Source: Pseudomonas kribbensis (GTDB lineage: Bacteria > Pseudomonadota > Gammaproteobacteria > Pseudomonadales > Pseudomonadaceae). From it: a stretch of 64,000 nucleotides of DNA. Shown here one piece after another: positions 1 through 8,485 of this stretch. Location: contig NZ_CP029608.1 of assembly GCF_003352185.1 (NCBI RefSeq), positions 5,498,501 to 5,562,500 of the forward strand. The letters are read 5' to 3'. The translations under genes and the position numbers were made by a program. Each line of letters opens with the position of its first letter. The first letter of the stretch is position 1. The notes under the pieces are model-generated. The model was not told the DNA's origin, made no database searches, and saw only the letters and a list, made by a program, of their open reading frames with translations.

Positions 1-462
1 GCGATTGCCGGTCTGCCAGTTCTGGTGGTAGCCATTCTGCGGGCGCTCGTCGCGGTAGTAGCCCTGACGCGGTTCCTGGGTCTGGCGCACGGTATCGGGC
101 CGTGGCTGGATCGGCAGATTGTTGACCGGTGGCGGCGGCTGATGAACCGGCGCAGGTTGAACCGGTGGGCGATTCTGGTTCTGCCACTGCCCATTGTTGT
201 GCTGCTGGCCGTTGTGCTCGAACTGGCGGCTGTTGTCGCCGCGAATGATTTCGTTGTTCTGCGGCCGCGGCTGATTCTGCTGCGGCTGATTTTGCGGACG
301 TGGCTGGTTGTTGCCTTCACGGCCTTCGTTGTGGCCCTGATGCTCCCGCTCGCGACCGCCACCCTCGGGGCCGCGATTCTGCGGCTCATCGGCCAGTACC
401 TGCGCACAGACACTTACACACAGCAAACCTACACTGGCCAGACGCCAGATACGCGACTTCAT
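1..462 (-). CDS. Secreted Gln/Asn/Pro/Arg-rich protein, C-terminus outside window
   Basis: Reading leftwards from an ATG at 462, the first 154 codons are open to the window edge. The product starts with a signal peptide (MKSRIWRLASVGLLCVSV, cleavage likely after VLA-D near residue 25). It then runs into a long low-complexity stretch rich in Gln, Asn, Pro, Arg, Gly and His, with repeated QPRPQN-like units. A GAGGAA ribosome site lies just upstream of the start. The folded C-terminal part is not in the window, so the family cannot be fixed; Pseudomonas proteins of this look are often annotated as DUF6515 or RcnB-like periplasmic proteins. That label is from memory. The rightward open frame on the other strand here is a compositional shadow. 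Confidence 0.7.
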   Translation of the reverse strand, partial: MKSRIWRLASVGLLCVSVCAQVLADEPQNRGPEGGGREREHQGHNEGREGNNQPRPQNQPQQNQPRPQNNEIIRGDNSRQFEHNGQQHNNGQWQNQNRPPVQPAPVHQPPPPVNNLPIQPRPDTVRQTQEPRQGYYRDERPQNGYHQNWQTGNR

Positions 463-601
463 GAAATTCCTCACTGCGGGCCGGACCCTGTAATTAAGTA
501 GGGCTTGTAGCTAAGACCGGGAAGGGGCACACCGGGTTCTGCAACAGGTTATCAGTCACGCCATTTATTTATTGAGCGAACGAGGTCAAATCGCGGGCAA
601 G

Positions 602-632
602 AAAAAAGGGAGACCCGTCGGCCTCCCTTCTA
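602..632 (-). terminator. Rho-independent terminator, leftward
   Basis: AAGGGAG (606-612) pairs with CTCCCTT (623-629) around a ten-base loop. On the minus strand the hairpin is followed by a run of T residues (602-607). It lies upstream of the leftward gene at 1-462, so it must end some other leftward transcript, possibly a small RNA starting near 800. Confidence 0.6.
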
Positions 633-856
633 GAGAACTTCGTCCTGGCTCGACGCTTTTGACGTCGGCTCACCTCACGCCGTCTTCTGGACAGTGTGCA
701 GCTCGGGGGCCGGCACGTCCCCGGTGGGGGCGGCGGCCGCGGCGGGCCTGATTGGGCGGGCCGCAGTGGACTGTGTTACCGAGCAGTGATTCTGGTGATA
801 AGGATAGGCCCGAGGCCGCGACAGATGATTGCGAAGATTGCTCAATTAAACACCAC

Positions 857-886
857 TTGCGCAATTTTTAACCCTGGATAGATAAT
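857..886 (+). promoter_or_regulatory. Candidate sigma-70 promoter for the Lrp-family gene
   Basis: TTGCGC (857-862) and GATAAT (881-886) are separated by 18 bases, about 30 bases upstream of the regulator's start. Assigned by sequence match only. Confidence 0.45.
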
Positions 887-918
887 CCGCCGCAATAGTT
901 AGGACAAAGGACCGATTG

Positions 919-1398
919 ATGAGCAAACTCGACCGTTACGACCTGAGCATTTTGGCGGAATTGCAGCGCGACGCCCGCATCTCCAACCAGGAACTGGCCG
1001 AGCGCATCGGTCTGTCGCCCTCCCCGTGCTCGCGCCGGGTCAAGCAACTGGAGGACGACGGCTACATCTCGCGCCAGGTGGCCCTGCTGGATCGCAAGAT
1101 GCTCGGCCTGAGCCTGACCGCTTACGTACTGATCGGCATGGACCGGCACACGCCGGAGCGTTTCGAGAACTTCGAAGCGGCGATTCGCACCTTGCCGCAG
1201 GTGCTTGAATGCAGCCTGGTGACCGGGGTGGATGCCGACTATCAACTGAAGGTCGTGGTGCCGGACATGGATCACTATCAGAAGCTGCTGCTGGGGCACC
1301 TGACCCGGATTGAAGGCGTGACCAGCGTTCGGTCGAGCTTTGTGCTGAATCAGGTGCTCAACAGCACCGAGCTGCCGCTGACTCATCTGCGTAGCTGA
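919..1398 (+). CDS. Lrp/AsnC family transcriptional regulator
   Basis: A 159-residue DNA-binding regulator of the leucine-responsive family. An N-terminal winged helix-turn-helix (about residues 4-60, including NQELAERIGLSPSPCSRRVKQLE) is followed by the C-terminal alpha-beta ligand-binding RAM/AsnC domain (about 65-150). Full length for the family. The ATG at 919 is preceded by AAAGG at a good distance; an in-frame TTG three bases earlier is less likely. These proteins sense amino acids and form octamers; the target genes cannot be read from the sequence. It stands alone and is transcribed away from the low-complexity secreted protein gene. PAO1 has a similar regulator (PA3965) at the matching place, from memory. 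Confidence 0.9.
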   Translation: MSKLDRYDLSILAELQRDARISNQELAERIGLSPSPCSRRVKQLEDDGYISRQVALLDRKMLGLSLTAYVLIGMDRHTPERFENFEAAIRTLPQVLECSLVTGVDADYQLKVVVPDMDHYQKLLLGHLTRIEGVTSVRSSFVLNQVLNSTELPLTHLRS

Positions 1399-1504
1399 AA
1401 TCGACGAATGACTGCGGCACACCGACGCAGGTCAATGCTGCGTCGTTCGCCGCTGGCGTATACTCCCGGCCGCCCTTTCAGCCGCACAGCGCCGGAGATG
1501 CCCG

Positions 1505-1714
1505 ATGGATCCAGCAGTATTTGAAGAGTGGATGATGACCGGCCTGGTCAGCATCCTGATCATTTTCATGGGTTTCATCGTCTGGGATCTGGCGAAGAAG
1601 TCCAAGGCCGGGCGCTTCGGCTCGTTCATTCTGTTCTTCGTGCTGGGCCTGGGCGTGGCCGCGTTCATCATCAAGAGTGTGGTGATCGGCCTGATCGAGT
1701 CCGGCGCCTTATAA
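1505..1714 (+). CDS. DUF2788 family small membrane protein
   Basis: A 69-residue protein with two hydrophobic segments (about residues 11-28 and 40-62) separated by a short basic loop (AKKSKAGR). Length and layout fit the Pseudomonas DUF2788 family, which has no assigned function. A GGAG ribosome site (around 1493) precedes the ATG. Its stop codon overlaps the stop of the convergent rluE gene by a few bases, so the two transcripts run into each other. Confidence 0.8.
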   Translation: MDPAVFEEWMMTGLVSILIIFMGFIVWDLAKKSKAGRFGSFILFFVLGLGVAAFIIKSVVIGLIESGAL

Positions 1715-2344
1715 GCGCGCCGGCACTTCTTTCCACTGGCCCTGATCGAGCCCTTCGATCGTCCAGTCACCAATCCTGACCCGCACCAGCCGCAACGTCG
1801 GCAACCCTACCGCCGCCGTCATTCGCCGCACCTGGCGGTTGCGCCCTTCGCGAATCACCAGTTCCAGCCAGGTTGTCGGAATGGTTGCGCGAAAGCGTAC
1901 CGGTGGATTGCGCGGCCACAGTTCAGGCTCATCCAGTTGCCGCGCTTCGGCGGGCAAGGTCCTGCCGTCATTCAGCTCGACACCGTCACGCAGGCGCTGC
2001 AACTGCTCGGCCGTCGGCACGCCTTCGACCTGCACCCAATAGGTTTTCGCCAGCTTGTGCTTGGGGTCGGCGATCCGCGCCTGCAACTGGCCGTCGTTGG
2101 TCAGCAAGAGCAAGCCTTCGCTGTCACGATCCAACCGCCCGGCCGGGTAGATGCCCGGAACGTCGATGTAATCCTTGAGCGTCGCCCGCCCTTCGCCGTC
2201 GCTGAATTGCGTCAGCACATCGAACGGTTTGTTGAAGAGAATCAGCTTCGGCTCGGCCGGCGGTGCCTTGGCGACACGACGCGGGGCTGAAGAGGACGGC
2301 TTCGCGCCGAGGCGGCGGGAAGGTGGACGCTGGGGACGGGACAT
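1709..2344 (-). CDS. rluE: 23S rRNA pseudouridine synthase RluE
   Basis: A 211-residue RsuA-family pseudouridine synthase. The catalytic motif [13 protein letters not shown] (about residue 72) contains the essential Asp, and the later [11 protein letters not shown] segment is typical of the RsuA/RluB/E/F group. There is no S4 domain; instead the first 30 residues are a basic Pro/Arg/Ser-rich tail. RluE converts U2457 of 23S rRNA to pseudouridine. The start chosen is the ATG at 2344; no strong ribosome site is seen and an in-frame TTG lies two codons upstream. Single gene, convergent with the DUF2788 gene. Confidence 0.88.
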   Translation of the reverse strand: MSRPQRPPSRRLGAKPSSSAPRRVAKAPPAEPKLILFNKPFDVLTQFSDGEGRATLKDYIDVPGIYPAGRLDRDSEGLLLLTNDGQLQARIADPKHKLAKTYWVQVEGVPTAEQLQRLRDGVELNDGRTLPAEARQLDEPELWPRNPPVRFRATIPTTWLELVIREGRNRQVRRMTAAVGLPTLRLVRVRIGDWTIEGLDQGQWKEVPARL

Positions 2345-2416
2345 GGGCAAAAAAACATCTAACGGTCGGGGCTGCTAATGCTAGTGCCCCGACCGCCAAA
2401 TGACCACGACAAACCG

Positions 2417-3880
2417 TTAGCGGAACGGCGGCTCGTCGAAGCTGCGCAGTTTGCGCGAGTGCAGCGAGTTGAGTTCGGTGCGCAGCAGGTCCACTGCTTC
2501 GATACCGATCTTCAAGTGCTGGCTGACCGCGCGCTCGTAGAACGCGTTGGCCGAACCCGGCAGCTTGATTTCACTGTGCAGCGGCTTGTCCGAAACACAC
2601 AGCAACGTGCCGTACGGCACCCGCAGGCGATAACCCTGGGCGGCGATGGTGCCGCTTTCCATGTCCACCGCCACGGCGCGGGACAGGTTGATCAGTGGTC
2701 GCTCCTGGGCCCAGCGCAATTCCCAGTTGCGGTCGTCGTAGGTCAGCACGGTGCCGGTGCGCAGGCGTTTTTTCAGTTCTTCGCCTTTTTCGCCGGTGAT
2801 GTTGGCCGCCGCTTGCTGCAGCGCCAGCTGCACCTCGGCCAGGGCCGGGATCGGAATGTTCGGCGGCACCACCCGGTCAAGAATCCCGTCGCGACGCATA
2901 TAAGCGTGAGCCAGCACGTAGTCGCCGATGGTCTGCGACTGACGCAGGCCACCACAGTGACCGATCATCAGCCAGCAATGCGGACGCAGCACGGCCAGGT
3001 GATCGGTGATGTTCTTGGCGTTGGACGGGCCGACGCCGATGTTCACCAGGGTCACGCCGTGGCCATCGCTGGCGATCAGGTGATAGGCCGGCATCTGGTA
3101 GCGGTGCCAGACCACACCGGCCGCAATCGCCGAGGCTTCGCCGTGATCCATGCCTTTTTCGATGATCACGTTGCCCGGCAGCACCATGCGCACGAAACGC
3201 GGGTCGCGGCGCAATTGCTCCAGGCCATGGACGATGAACTGGTCGACGTAACGGTGGTAGTTGGTCAGCAAAATCCACGGTTGCACATGGCGCCAGTCGC
3301 TGCCGGTGTAGTGCACCAGACGCCGCAGCGAGAAGTCGACGCGGGCCGCATCGAACAGTGCCAGCGGCAGCGGATCGGTGTTTTCCCAGTCGTAGAGACC
3401 GTCGGCGATGCCATCGGTGGCGGCGGACAGGTCGGTGCTCGGGAACACTCGCGCCAGCACGGCGGCGGTGACACCGGAGCCGGCCAGTTCATCGCCCTGC
3501 TCTACCACGTACGGGTACGGAATGTTCTGCTCGCTGACCCCGACTTCGACGGTCACTGTGAAGTCATGCATCAGCGGCGTGAGCTGCTCCAGCAGGTATT
3601 TGCGAAACGCCGCCGGGTGGGTGACGGTCACGCTGTAGGTACCCGGCAACTGCACCTTGGCGTAGGCGCGGGTGGTCTGCGGGACTTCGCCCTGGCAGTG
3701 GTAGGTCAGACGCAGTTCGGGATAACGGAACAGGGCACGTTGCTCGGCGTCGGGCTCGACGCGATCCTTGAGATAACGCTTGAGCGCCGAGTTCAGCGCC
3801 GTGGTGGCCCGCTCATGCAGCTCGGCCAGACGATCCACGGCTTGTTCGGCGGTTTGAACGACAATAAACGCTTCGGTCAC
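2417..3880 (-). CDS. amn: AMP nucleosidase
   Basis: A 487-residue enzyme that hydrolyses AMP to adenine and ribose 5-phosphate, balancing adenylate pools. The N-terminal AMP nucleosidase domain (about 1-180) is followed by a nucleoside phosphorylase-like catalytic domain (about 220-470) with blocks such as VGPSNAKNITDHLAVLRP, MIGHCGGL and VDMESGTIAAQGYR. Length matches the E. coli Amn family. I prefer the GTG start at 3880 because AGGAAGC lies seven bases upstream; the frame is also open to an ATG at 3916, but that one has no ribosome site. It appears to be a single-gene unit followed by rluE. Confidence 0.93.
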   Translation of the reverse strand: MTEAFIVVQTAEQAVDRLAELHERATTALNSALKRYLKDRVEPDAEQRALFRYPELRLTYHCQGEVPQTTRAYAKVQLPGTYSVTVTHPAAFRKYLLEQLTPLMHDFTVTVEVGVSEQNIPYPYVVEQGDELAGSGVTAAVLARVFPSTDLSAATDGIADGLYDWENTDPLPLALFDAARVDFSLRRLVHYTGSDWRHVQPWILLTNYHRYVDQFIVHGLEQLRRDPRFVRMVLPGNVIIEKGMDHGEASAIAAGVVWHRYQMPAYHLIASDGHGVTLVNIGVGPSNAKNITDHLAVLRPHCWLMIGHCGGLRQSQTIGDYVLAHAYMRRDGILDRVVPPNIPIPALAEVQLALQQAAANITGEKGEELKKRLRTGTVLTYDDRNWELRWAQERPLINLSRAVAVDMESGTIAAQGYRLRVPYGTLLCVSDKPLHSEIKLPGSANAFYERAVSQHLKIGIEAVDLLRTELNSLHSRKLRSFDEPPFR

Positions 3881-3985
3881 GATCAGCTTCCTGTGTTCTG
3901 ACTTGCAGAGCTTCATCTTGCCTGCATCGTGGCTTCACGGAAACAGTGGCGTTGTGGCTATTCATCAATCTGACAGGTATAGGCG

Positions 3986-4084
3986 ATCCCTGTGGGAGCG
4001 AGCTTGCCCGCGAAGGCGTCAGCACAGCCAACATTGATGTTGAATGCACCGGCGTCTTCGCGAGCAAGCTCGCTCCCACAGGGT
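3986..4084. repeat. REP pair (REPIN-like) of the P. fluorescens type
   Basis: Two inverted copies of the common pseudomonad REP core face each other: CCTGTGGGAGCGAGCTTGC near 3989-4007 and its complement GCAAGCTCGCTCCCACAGG near 4064-4082. They are separated by about 55 bases. Such paired REPs (REPINs) are non-autonomous and are mobilised by REP-associated tyrosine transposases elsewhere in the genome. It sits between amn and the aidB-like gene, immediately past the latter's stop codon. Confidence 0.85.
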
Positions 4085-4087
4085 GTT

Positions 4088-5737
4088 TCAGAAACCTTGC
4101 GGCGTCGAGCGGGCAACGATGGCTTCGACATCCAGCCCACGGGGCAACGCGCCGTAGACCCGACCGCCGCCGCTCAGGCGACTGGCGATAAAGGCATCGC
4201 TGACCGCCGAATTCCCGGCCTCCAGCAACAGCTTCGCTTGCAGTCCCAGGGCAATGTCTTCGGTCAGTTGCCGCGCCCGATATTGAATGTCGCTGGTGTC
4301 CTTGAATGACGCCTGCAACTGCTGGATATGCGCTGCAAGACGTTTGTCGCCATGGCCGTCGCCCAGTTCGTTGAACAGCACATCGAGCACGCCCGGTTCC
4401 TTCGACAGCGCGCGCAACACATCGAGGCATTGCACGTTGCCGGAGCCTTCCCACGTCGAGTTCACCGGCGCTTCGCGGTACAGGCGCGGCAAGATGCTGT
4501 CTTCGACATACCCGGCGCCGCCCATGCATTCGGCGGCTTCGTTGATCATCCCCGGCGCGCGTTTGCAGATCCAGTACTTGCCCACCGCCGTCACCAGTCG
4601 GGCGAATTGCGCTTCATGGCGATCATTCAGATGATCCAGTGCCTTGCCCATGCGCAGGCTCAACGCCAGCGCGGCTTCGCTTTCCAGCGCCAGATCGGCC
4701 AGCACGTTCTGCATCAGCGGTTGTTCGCTGAGCAGTTTGCCGCCGACCTTGCGGTGGGCGCAGTGATGGCTGGCCTGGGTCAGGGCCTGACGCATCAGCG
4801 AGCTGGAACCGACCATGCAATCGAAACGGGTCATGGCCACCATCTCGATGATGGTCGGCACGCCGCGCCCTTCCTCACCGACCATCCACGCCAGCGCACC
4901 ACGGAACTCCACTTCGCTGGAGGCGTTGGACTGGTTGCCGAGTTTGTTTTTCAGACGCTGGATGTAGAACTGATTGCGCGTGTCGTCCGGGCGATGGCGC
5001 GGCAGCAGGAAACAGGTCAGGCCCTTGTCGGTCTGTGCCAGCGTGAGGAACGCATCGCACATCGGCGCCGAGCAGAACCACTTGTGGCCCACCAGCTCAT
5101 AAGCCTGGCCCGGACCGCTGGCGCCGACCGGATAAGCCTTGGTGGTGTTGGCGCGCACGTCGGTGCCGCCTTGTTTCTCGGTCATCGCCATGCCAATGGT
5201 CACGCCAGCCTTGTGGGCCATGCCGACATTGCGCGGGTCGTATTCGGTGGCGAGGATTTTCGGCAACCACTGCTCGGCCAGATCCGGCTGCAAGCGCATC
5301 GCGGGGACACTGGCGAAGGTCATGGTCAACGGGCAACCGCTACCGGCCTCGGCCTGGCTGTGCAGATAGCTCATGGAGGCGCGGGCAACATGGGCGCCGT
5401 CCTGTGGATGAGCCCAGGGCAAAGACGTCAGGCCATGTTCGATGGCCGTGCGCATCAACTCGTGATACGCCGGGTGAAATTCCACCAGATCAATGCGATG
5501 ACCGTAGCGGTCATGGCTGGCGAACACCGGTTTGTTCTGGTTGGCGAGGAACCCGGCCTCCATCAGCGGCCCGCCGGCCAGAGCGCCGTAGGCGTCGATC
5601 CGCGACTCGGCCCAGCCGGCGCCGAACCGCCGCGACCACTCCTGCAGCGGCAGGTCGATGCGGTACAGGTTGGTGCCGTCCAGCGACGGTGGCTGGTTGG
5701 TCACTTCGTGGGTTTCGGCGAACTGATGCAGGTTCAT
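4088..5737 (-). CDS. AidB-like acyl-CoA dehydrogenase family protein
   Basis: A 549-residue flavoprotein of the acyl-CoA dehydrogenase superfamily, closest in length and motifs to AidB (adaptive response to alkylation). Visible blocks include MTEKQGGTDVRANTTKA (FAD/substrate-binding loop), HKWFCSAPMCDAFLTLA, FRGALAWMVGEEGRG, the Arg-rich AECMGGAGYVEDSILPRLYREAPVNSTWEG segment and LSGGGRVYGALP. E. coli AidB binds DNA and may destroy alkylating agents; whether this protein does so or acts on a branched acyl-CoA is not decided by sequence. Transcribed leftwards on its own, with a REP pair just past its stop. Confidence 0.82.
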   Translation of the reverse strand: MNLHQFAETHEVTNQPPSLDGTNLYRIDLPLQEWSRRFGAGWAESRIDAYGALAGGPLMEAGFLANQNKPVFASHDRYGHRIDLVEFHPAYHELMRTAIEHGLTSLPWAHPQDGAHVARASMSYLHSQAEAGSGCPLTMTFASVPAMRLQPDLAEQWLPKILATEYDPRNVGMAHKAGVTIGMAMTEKQGGTDVRANTTKAYPVGASGPGQAYELVGHKWFCSAPMCDAFLTLAQTDKGLTCFLLPRHRPDDTRNQFYIQRLKNKLGNQSNASSEVEFRGALAWMVGEEGRGVPTIIEMVAMTRFDCMVGSSSLMRQALTQASHHCAHRKVGGKLLSEQPLMQNVLADLALESEAALALSLRMGKALDHLNDRHEAQFARLVTAVGKYWICKRAPGMINEAAECMGGAGYVEDSILPRLYREAPVNSTWEGSGNVQCLDVLRALSKEPGVLDVLFNELGDGHGDKRLAAHIQQLQASFKDTSDIQYRARQLTEDIALGLQAKLLLEAGNSAVSDAFIASRLSGGGRVYGALPRGLDVEAIVARSTPQGF

Positions 5738-5832
5738 GACGGGGCTCCTTGATCGGCCAGAGCTTCAGTTAAGCACCGCCCCCGGACCGATCAAAGTGTC
5801 ATATCGGCCTAAATGCCGGCGCTTTCACCCTG

Positions 5833-8181
5833 TCAGCAACTCAATACCCGCCGCTGCATCGCGACCTGCAAGTCTTCGAATTTCACCGGTTTGCTCAGGT
5901 AATCGATCGAGCCGGCGGAAGCGCAATGCTCTCGATCCGCCCCCAGCGCAATCACGAACACCGGCAGGTTGGCGCAACCCGGCAGATCGTGGATCTGGCA
6001 ACACAGCGACGCGCCATCGAGCGGCGGCAACTGGCAGTCGATCAGCACCGCATCGAACGGTTCGCGCTGCAGGCATTCGATGGCCGCTGCCCCATGGTCG
6101 GCGGTGCGCACGCGGAAACCGAGCTTGAGCAACATCCCGCGCATCACCAGTTGATTGACGCTGTTGTCGTCCACCAGCAACACGGTGCAGTCCTGCGGTG
6201 CGCGTATGGCATCGCGAACAGGCGTCGGCGCGGCTTCGACGGCCGGCAATTCAAACTCGACATCCAGTTGAAAACGGCTGCCGCGTCCCGGTTCGGAGCG
6301 GTGGGTCAACTTGCCGCCGAGCAGTTCCACCAGCTGTCGGCAGATCGCCAGACCGACGCCCAGGCCGCCGTACTCACGGGTCATCGAACCGTCGAGCTGG
6401 AAGAAGCGCTGATACAGCGTGGCTTCGCCCAGATCGGTAAAGCCGATGCCGGTGTCGATCACCGCAAAGGACAGCGCCAGACGATTGTCCGTCGACGGTT
6501 TGCCGGTAACCCGCAAAGCGAGACCGCCGACGCGGGTGAACTTGATCGCGTTATCCAGCAGGCATTCCAGGCATTGCGCGAGTTTGGCGCTGTCGCCATG
6601 CAGGCGATCCGGCAGGGTCGGCAGCACGTCGACCTTGAAGTCCAGCGACTTGCTCGACGCATTGCCGTCGAACTGCACGCGCAGCGCCTCGACCACCGCG
6701 CGCAGGCTGAAACTGCACGGCGTGGCCTTGAGCTTGCCGGCCTGCAATTCGGTCAGGGTCAGGATGCCGTTGACCATGCGCATCATGTCCCGGGCCGAAC
6801 CGGCGGCGGTCTGCTGGTATTGCTCCAGTTCCGGGTCCAGCTCGACGGTCTGCATCAGTTCCAGTGAACCGATCACCCCGTTCATCGGCGTGCGCAGTTC
6901 GTGGGTCAGGGTCGCAAGGAATTCGTCCTTAAGCTTGTTGCTGTGGGCGAGTTGCTGGTTGAGCACTTCGAGTTTCTGGCCGGCGTCGAACAAGGTCTGC
7001 GCCTGCTGTTCGCGCATCGCGTTGATGCGGTCGGCCAGCGCCAGCGACAGCAGCGCCACTTCGATGGCCGAGCCGATCTGGCTGGCATACATGGTCAGGA
7101 ACACATTCGGCAGCAAGCCCAGGACCATCATCGTGTTGACGATCCCGCCCAGCAGAAACGCCGACCAGGCGATGATGAAGTAGCGGGCCACGCGCAGGCC
7201 GCGCCACCAGGCGAGGATCCCAGCGGCGAAGATCACCACGGTAAAGGTCAGCGCCAGGGTCGTCGCCAGGCGCAGGGCCAGCGCGTAACTGGTCATCAGC
7301 GACAGCCCCATCACCAGCGCGCCGAAGGCGATCAGGGCAATCAACAGCCGGTCGAGCCAGCGGCTGTGGTTTTTGGTCTGCAAGAAGCTGCGGGCGAACT
7401 GGCTGCCGAACAGACCTGCGCAACCAATGAAGAATGGCGTCGAGGCGTTGGTCCACCATGGGTTGTCCGGCCAGAAATACTCGACCGCCGCGCCATTGAC
7501 CGATAGCTGGTACAGGCCGAACGAGCCGATATAGAAGATGTAATAAAAGTAACTGGTGTCGCGCACGCTGAGGTAGATGAACAGGTTGTACACCAGCATC
7601 CCCAGCAGCACGCCATAAATCAGGCCCAACACATACAGGCGCACCGGCTGGTCTTCTAGGTACGCGGTACTCGACCACAACGTCACCGGCGCCTGGATCG
7701 AGCCTTCGCTGGACAGCCGCAAGTAGACGGTCTGCTGCTGGTCAGGCTTGAACGTGAGGTTGAACAGATAGTTGTTCTGCCGGATCTCGCGACTGGCGAA
7801 CGGCAACGCGTCTCCGGTCTGGCGCACCAGGCGATAGTCGCCGGCGGCGTCGGGCAGATAAAGATCGAGGTGATCGAGCGGCGGATAGGCCAGCTCCAGC
7901 AGCCAGGTACGCTGCGCCGCCGGATTGCTCGGGCGGTAATGCAGGTCGATCTTCAGCCAGAACGCCGAGCGCGAGTAACCAGCATTGAGCGTGGCTTTAT
8001 CGTGTTTTTTGAATTGTCCGGCAGCGGCCTGCGCGCGGACGTCGGCAATGCTCGCCTGACCGCTCGGGTCTTCGAACACTTGCAGGGATCGACCCAGGGG
8101 GAGGCTCTGGGTGAACTCGTCGAACTCGACGGCGTTTGCCAGGAGGGGCAAACAGAACAGCAACATCAACAAATAGCGCAT
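5833..8181 (-). CDS. ladS: Hybrid sensor histidine kinase LadS
   Basis: A 782-residue inner-membrane hybrid kinase. Order: signal peptide (1-17), periplasmic 7TMR-DISM extracellular domain (about 25-165), seven-helix membrane domain (about 180-385), short coiled coil, HisKA with H-box His427 (LTHELRTP), HATPase with N-box DNAIKFTR and G-boxes DTGIGF and GLGVGLAI, then a receiver domain with phospho-acceptor Asp715 and Lys764. This is the layout of P. aeruginosa LadS, which feeds phosphate to GacS and thereby turns on RsmY/RsmZ, biofilm and chronic-infection traits. The assignment is strengthened by its place next to thiD-thiE-hemL, where PAO1 ladS (PA3974) also lies. No histidine phosphotransfer domain follows, as in LadS, which uses that of GacS. 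Confidence 0.87.
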   Translation of the reverse strand: MRYLLMLLFCLPLLANAVEFDEFTQSLPLGRSLQVFEDPSGQASIADVRAQAAAGQFKKHDKATLNAGYSRSAFWLKIDLHYRPSNPAAQRTWLLELAYPPLDHLDLYLPDAAGDYRLVRQTGDALPFASREIRQNNYLFNLTFKPDQQQTVYLRLSSEGSIQAPVTLWSSTAYLEDQPVRLYVLGLIYGVLLGMLVYNLFIYLSVRDTSYFYYIFYIGSFGLYQLSVNGAAVEYFWPDNPWWTNASTPFFIGCAGLFGSQFARSFLQTKNHSRWLDRLLIALIAFGALVMGLSLMTSYALALRLATTLALTFTVVIFAAGILAWWRGLRVARYFIIAWSAFLLGGIVNTMMVLGLLPNVFLTMYASQIGSAIEVALLSLALADRINAMREQQAQTLFDAGQKLEVLNQQLAHSNKLKDEFLATLTHELRTPMNGVIGSLELMQTVELDPELEQYQQTAAGSARDMMRMVNGILTLTELQAGKLKATPCSFSLRAVVEALRVQFDGNASSKSLDFKVDVLPTLPDRLHGDSAKLAQCLECLLDNAIKFTRVGGLALRVTGKPSTDNRLALSFAVIDTGIGFTDLGEATLYQRFFQLDGSMTREYGGLGVGLAICRQLVELLGGKLTHRSEPGRGSRFQLDVEFELPAVEAAPTPVRDAIRAPQDCTVLLVDDNSVNQLVMRGMLLKLGFRVRTADHGAAAIECLQREPFDAVLIDCQLPPLDGASLCCQIHDLPGCANLPVFVIALGADREHCASAGSIDYLSKPVKFEDLQVAMQRRVLSC

Positions 8182-8485
8182 TGAAGCCCCAGCGTGGCTT
8201 GTCCGGTTGTGTCAGGAAGCCCCCCATTCCCTTTGAGATGACGTAAAACCGGTATTACCTGTTATTGGTTTGGATCCACTCTAGCATAGCCGTTGATGGC
8301 CATTGAGCACCATGGAAATTTTTCTGACAAAGGCTCTAGAACGGGCGTTTCAGAGCAAAACACCGAGCTAGAGCTGTTGGCTTGGTCAGATTGTTACAAC
8401 CCTTGCGGATCCGGTTATCGAGGTTATCGGCCAAGCGCTGCGCCACAACACCCGAAAAACAGGTTTGGTGGTAAGCTCGCGCACC
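8182..8485. other. Divergent intergenic region, ladS / thiD
   Basis: About 300 bases between the divergent starts of ladS and thiD, so it should hold both promoters. It is AT-richer than its surroundings. A near-palindrome around the AACCGGT core (about 8240-8260) is the only structure noted. No THI-box riboswitch could be recognised and no gene is seen. Confidence 0.4.

Larger units (their letters stand above)
463..918. other. Intergenic region between divergent genes, possible small RNA
   Basis: No convincing protein gene lies here. The part next to 462 is the leader of the leftward gene. A hairpin followed by a T-run on the minus strand ends at 602. Upstream of it on that strand is a very GC-rich stretch (about 640-780), and further on a CTATCCT sequence that could be a -10 element (near 803-809). 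This could be a minus-strand small RNA of about 200 nt, but no known family was recognised. A short leftward open frame (670-864) has skewed Arg/Pro-rich composition and was not called. Confidence 0.3.

Noticed and set aside
25..501. 158-codon rightward frame as a membrane protein
   Set aside because: The apparent hydrophobicity is the complement of the Gln/Asn/Pro-rich leftward protein, which has a clean signal peptide and ribosome site.
670..864. 64-codon leftward frame as a protein gene
   Set aside because: Arg/Pro/Gly-rich composition typical of GC-rich noncoding sequence, no ribosome site; a structured RNA fits better if anything.
2378..3901. 507-codon rightward frame opposite amn
   Set aside because: GC-skewed antisense shadow rich in His/Gln/Arg; amn on the other strand has full family conservation. 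The same holds for long antisense frames at 4328-5752, 9903-11156, 12452-13888, 16286-17716, 19461-22136, 21907-23544, 34060-36237, 37325-39244, 57683-59323 and 59601-61496.
3986..4084. CRISPR or IS end
   Set aside because: Only two inverted copies of a known REP core are present, with no regular direct repeats, no cas genes and no transposase.
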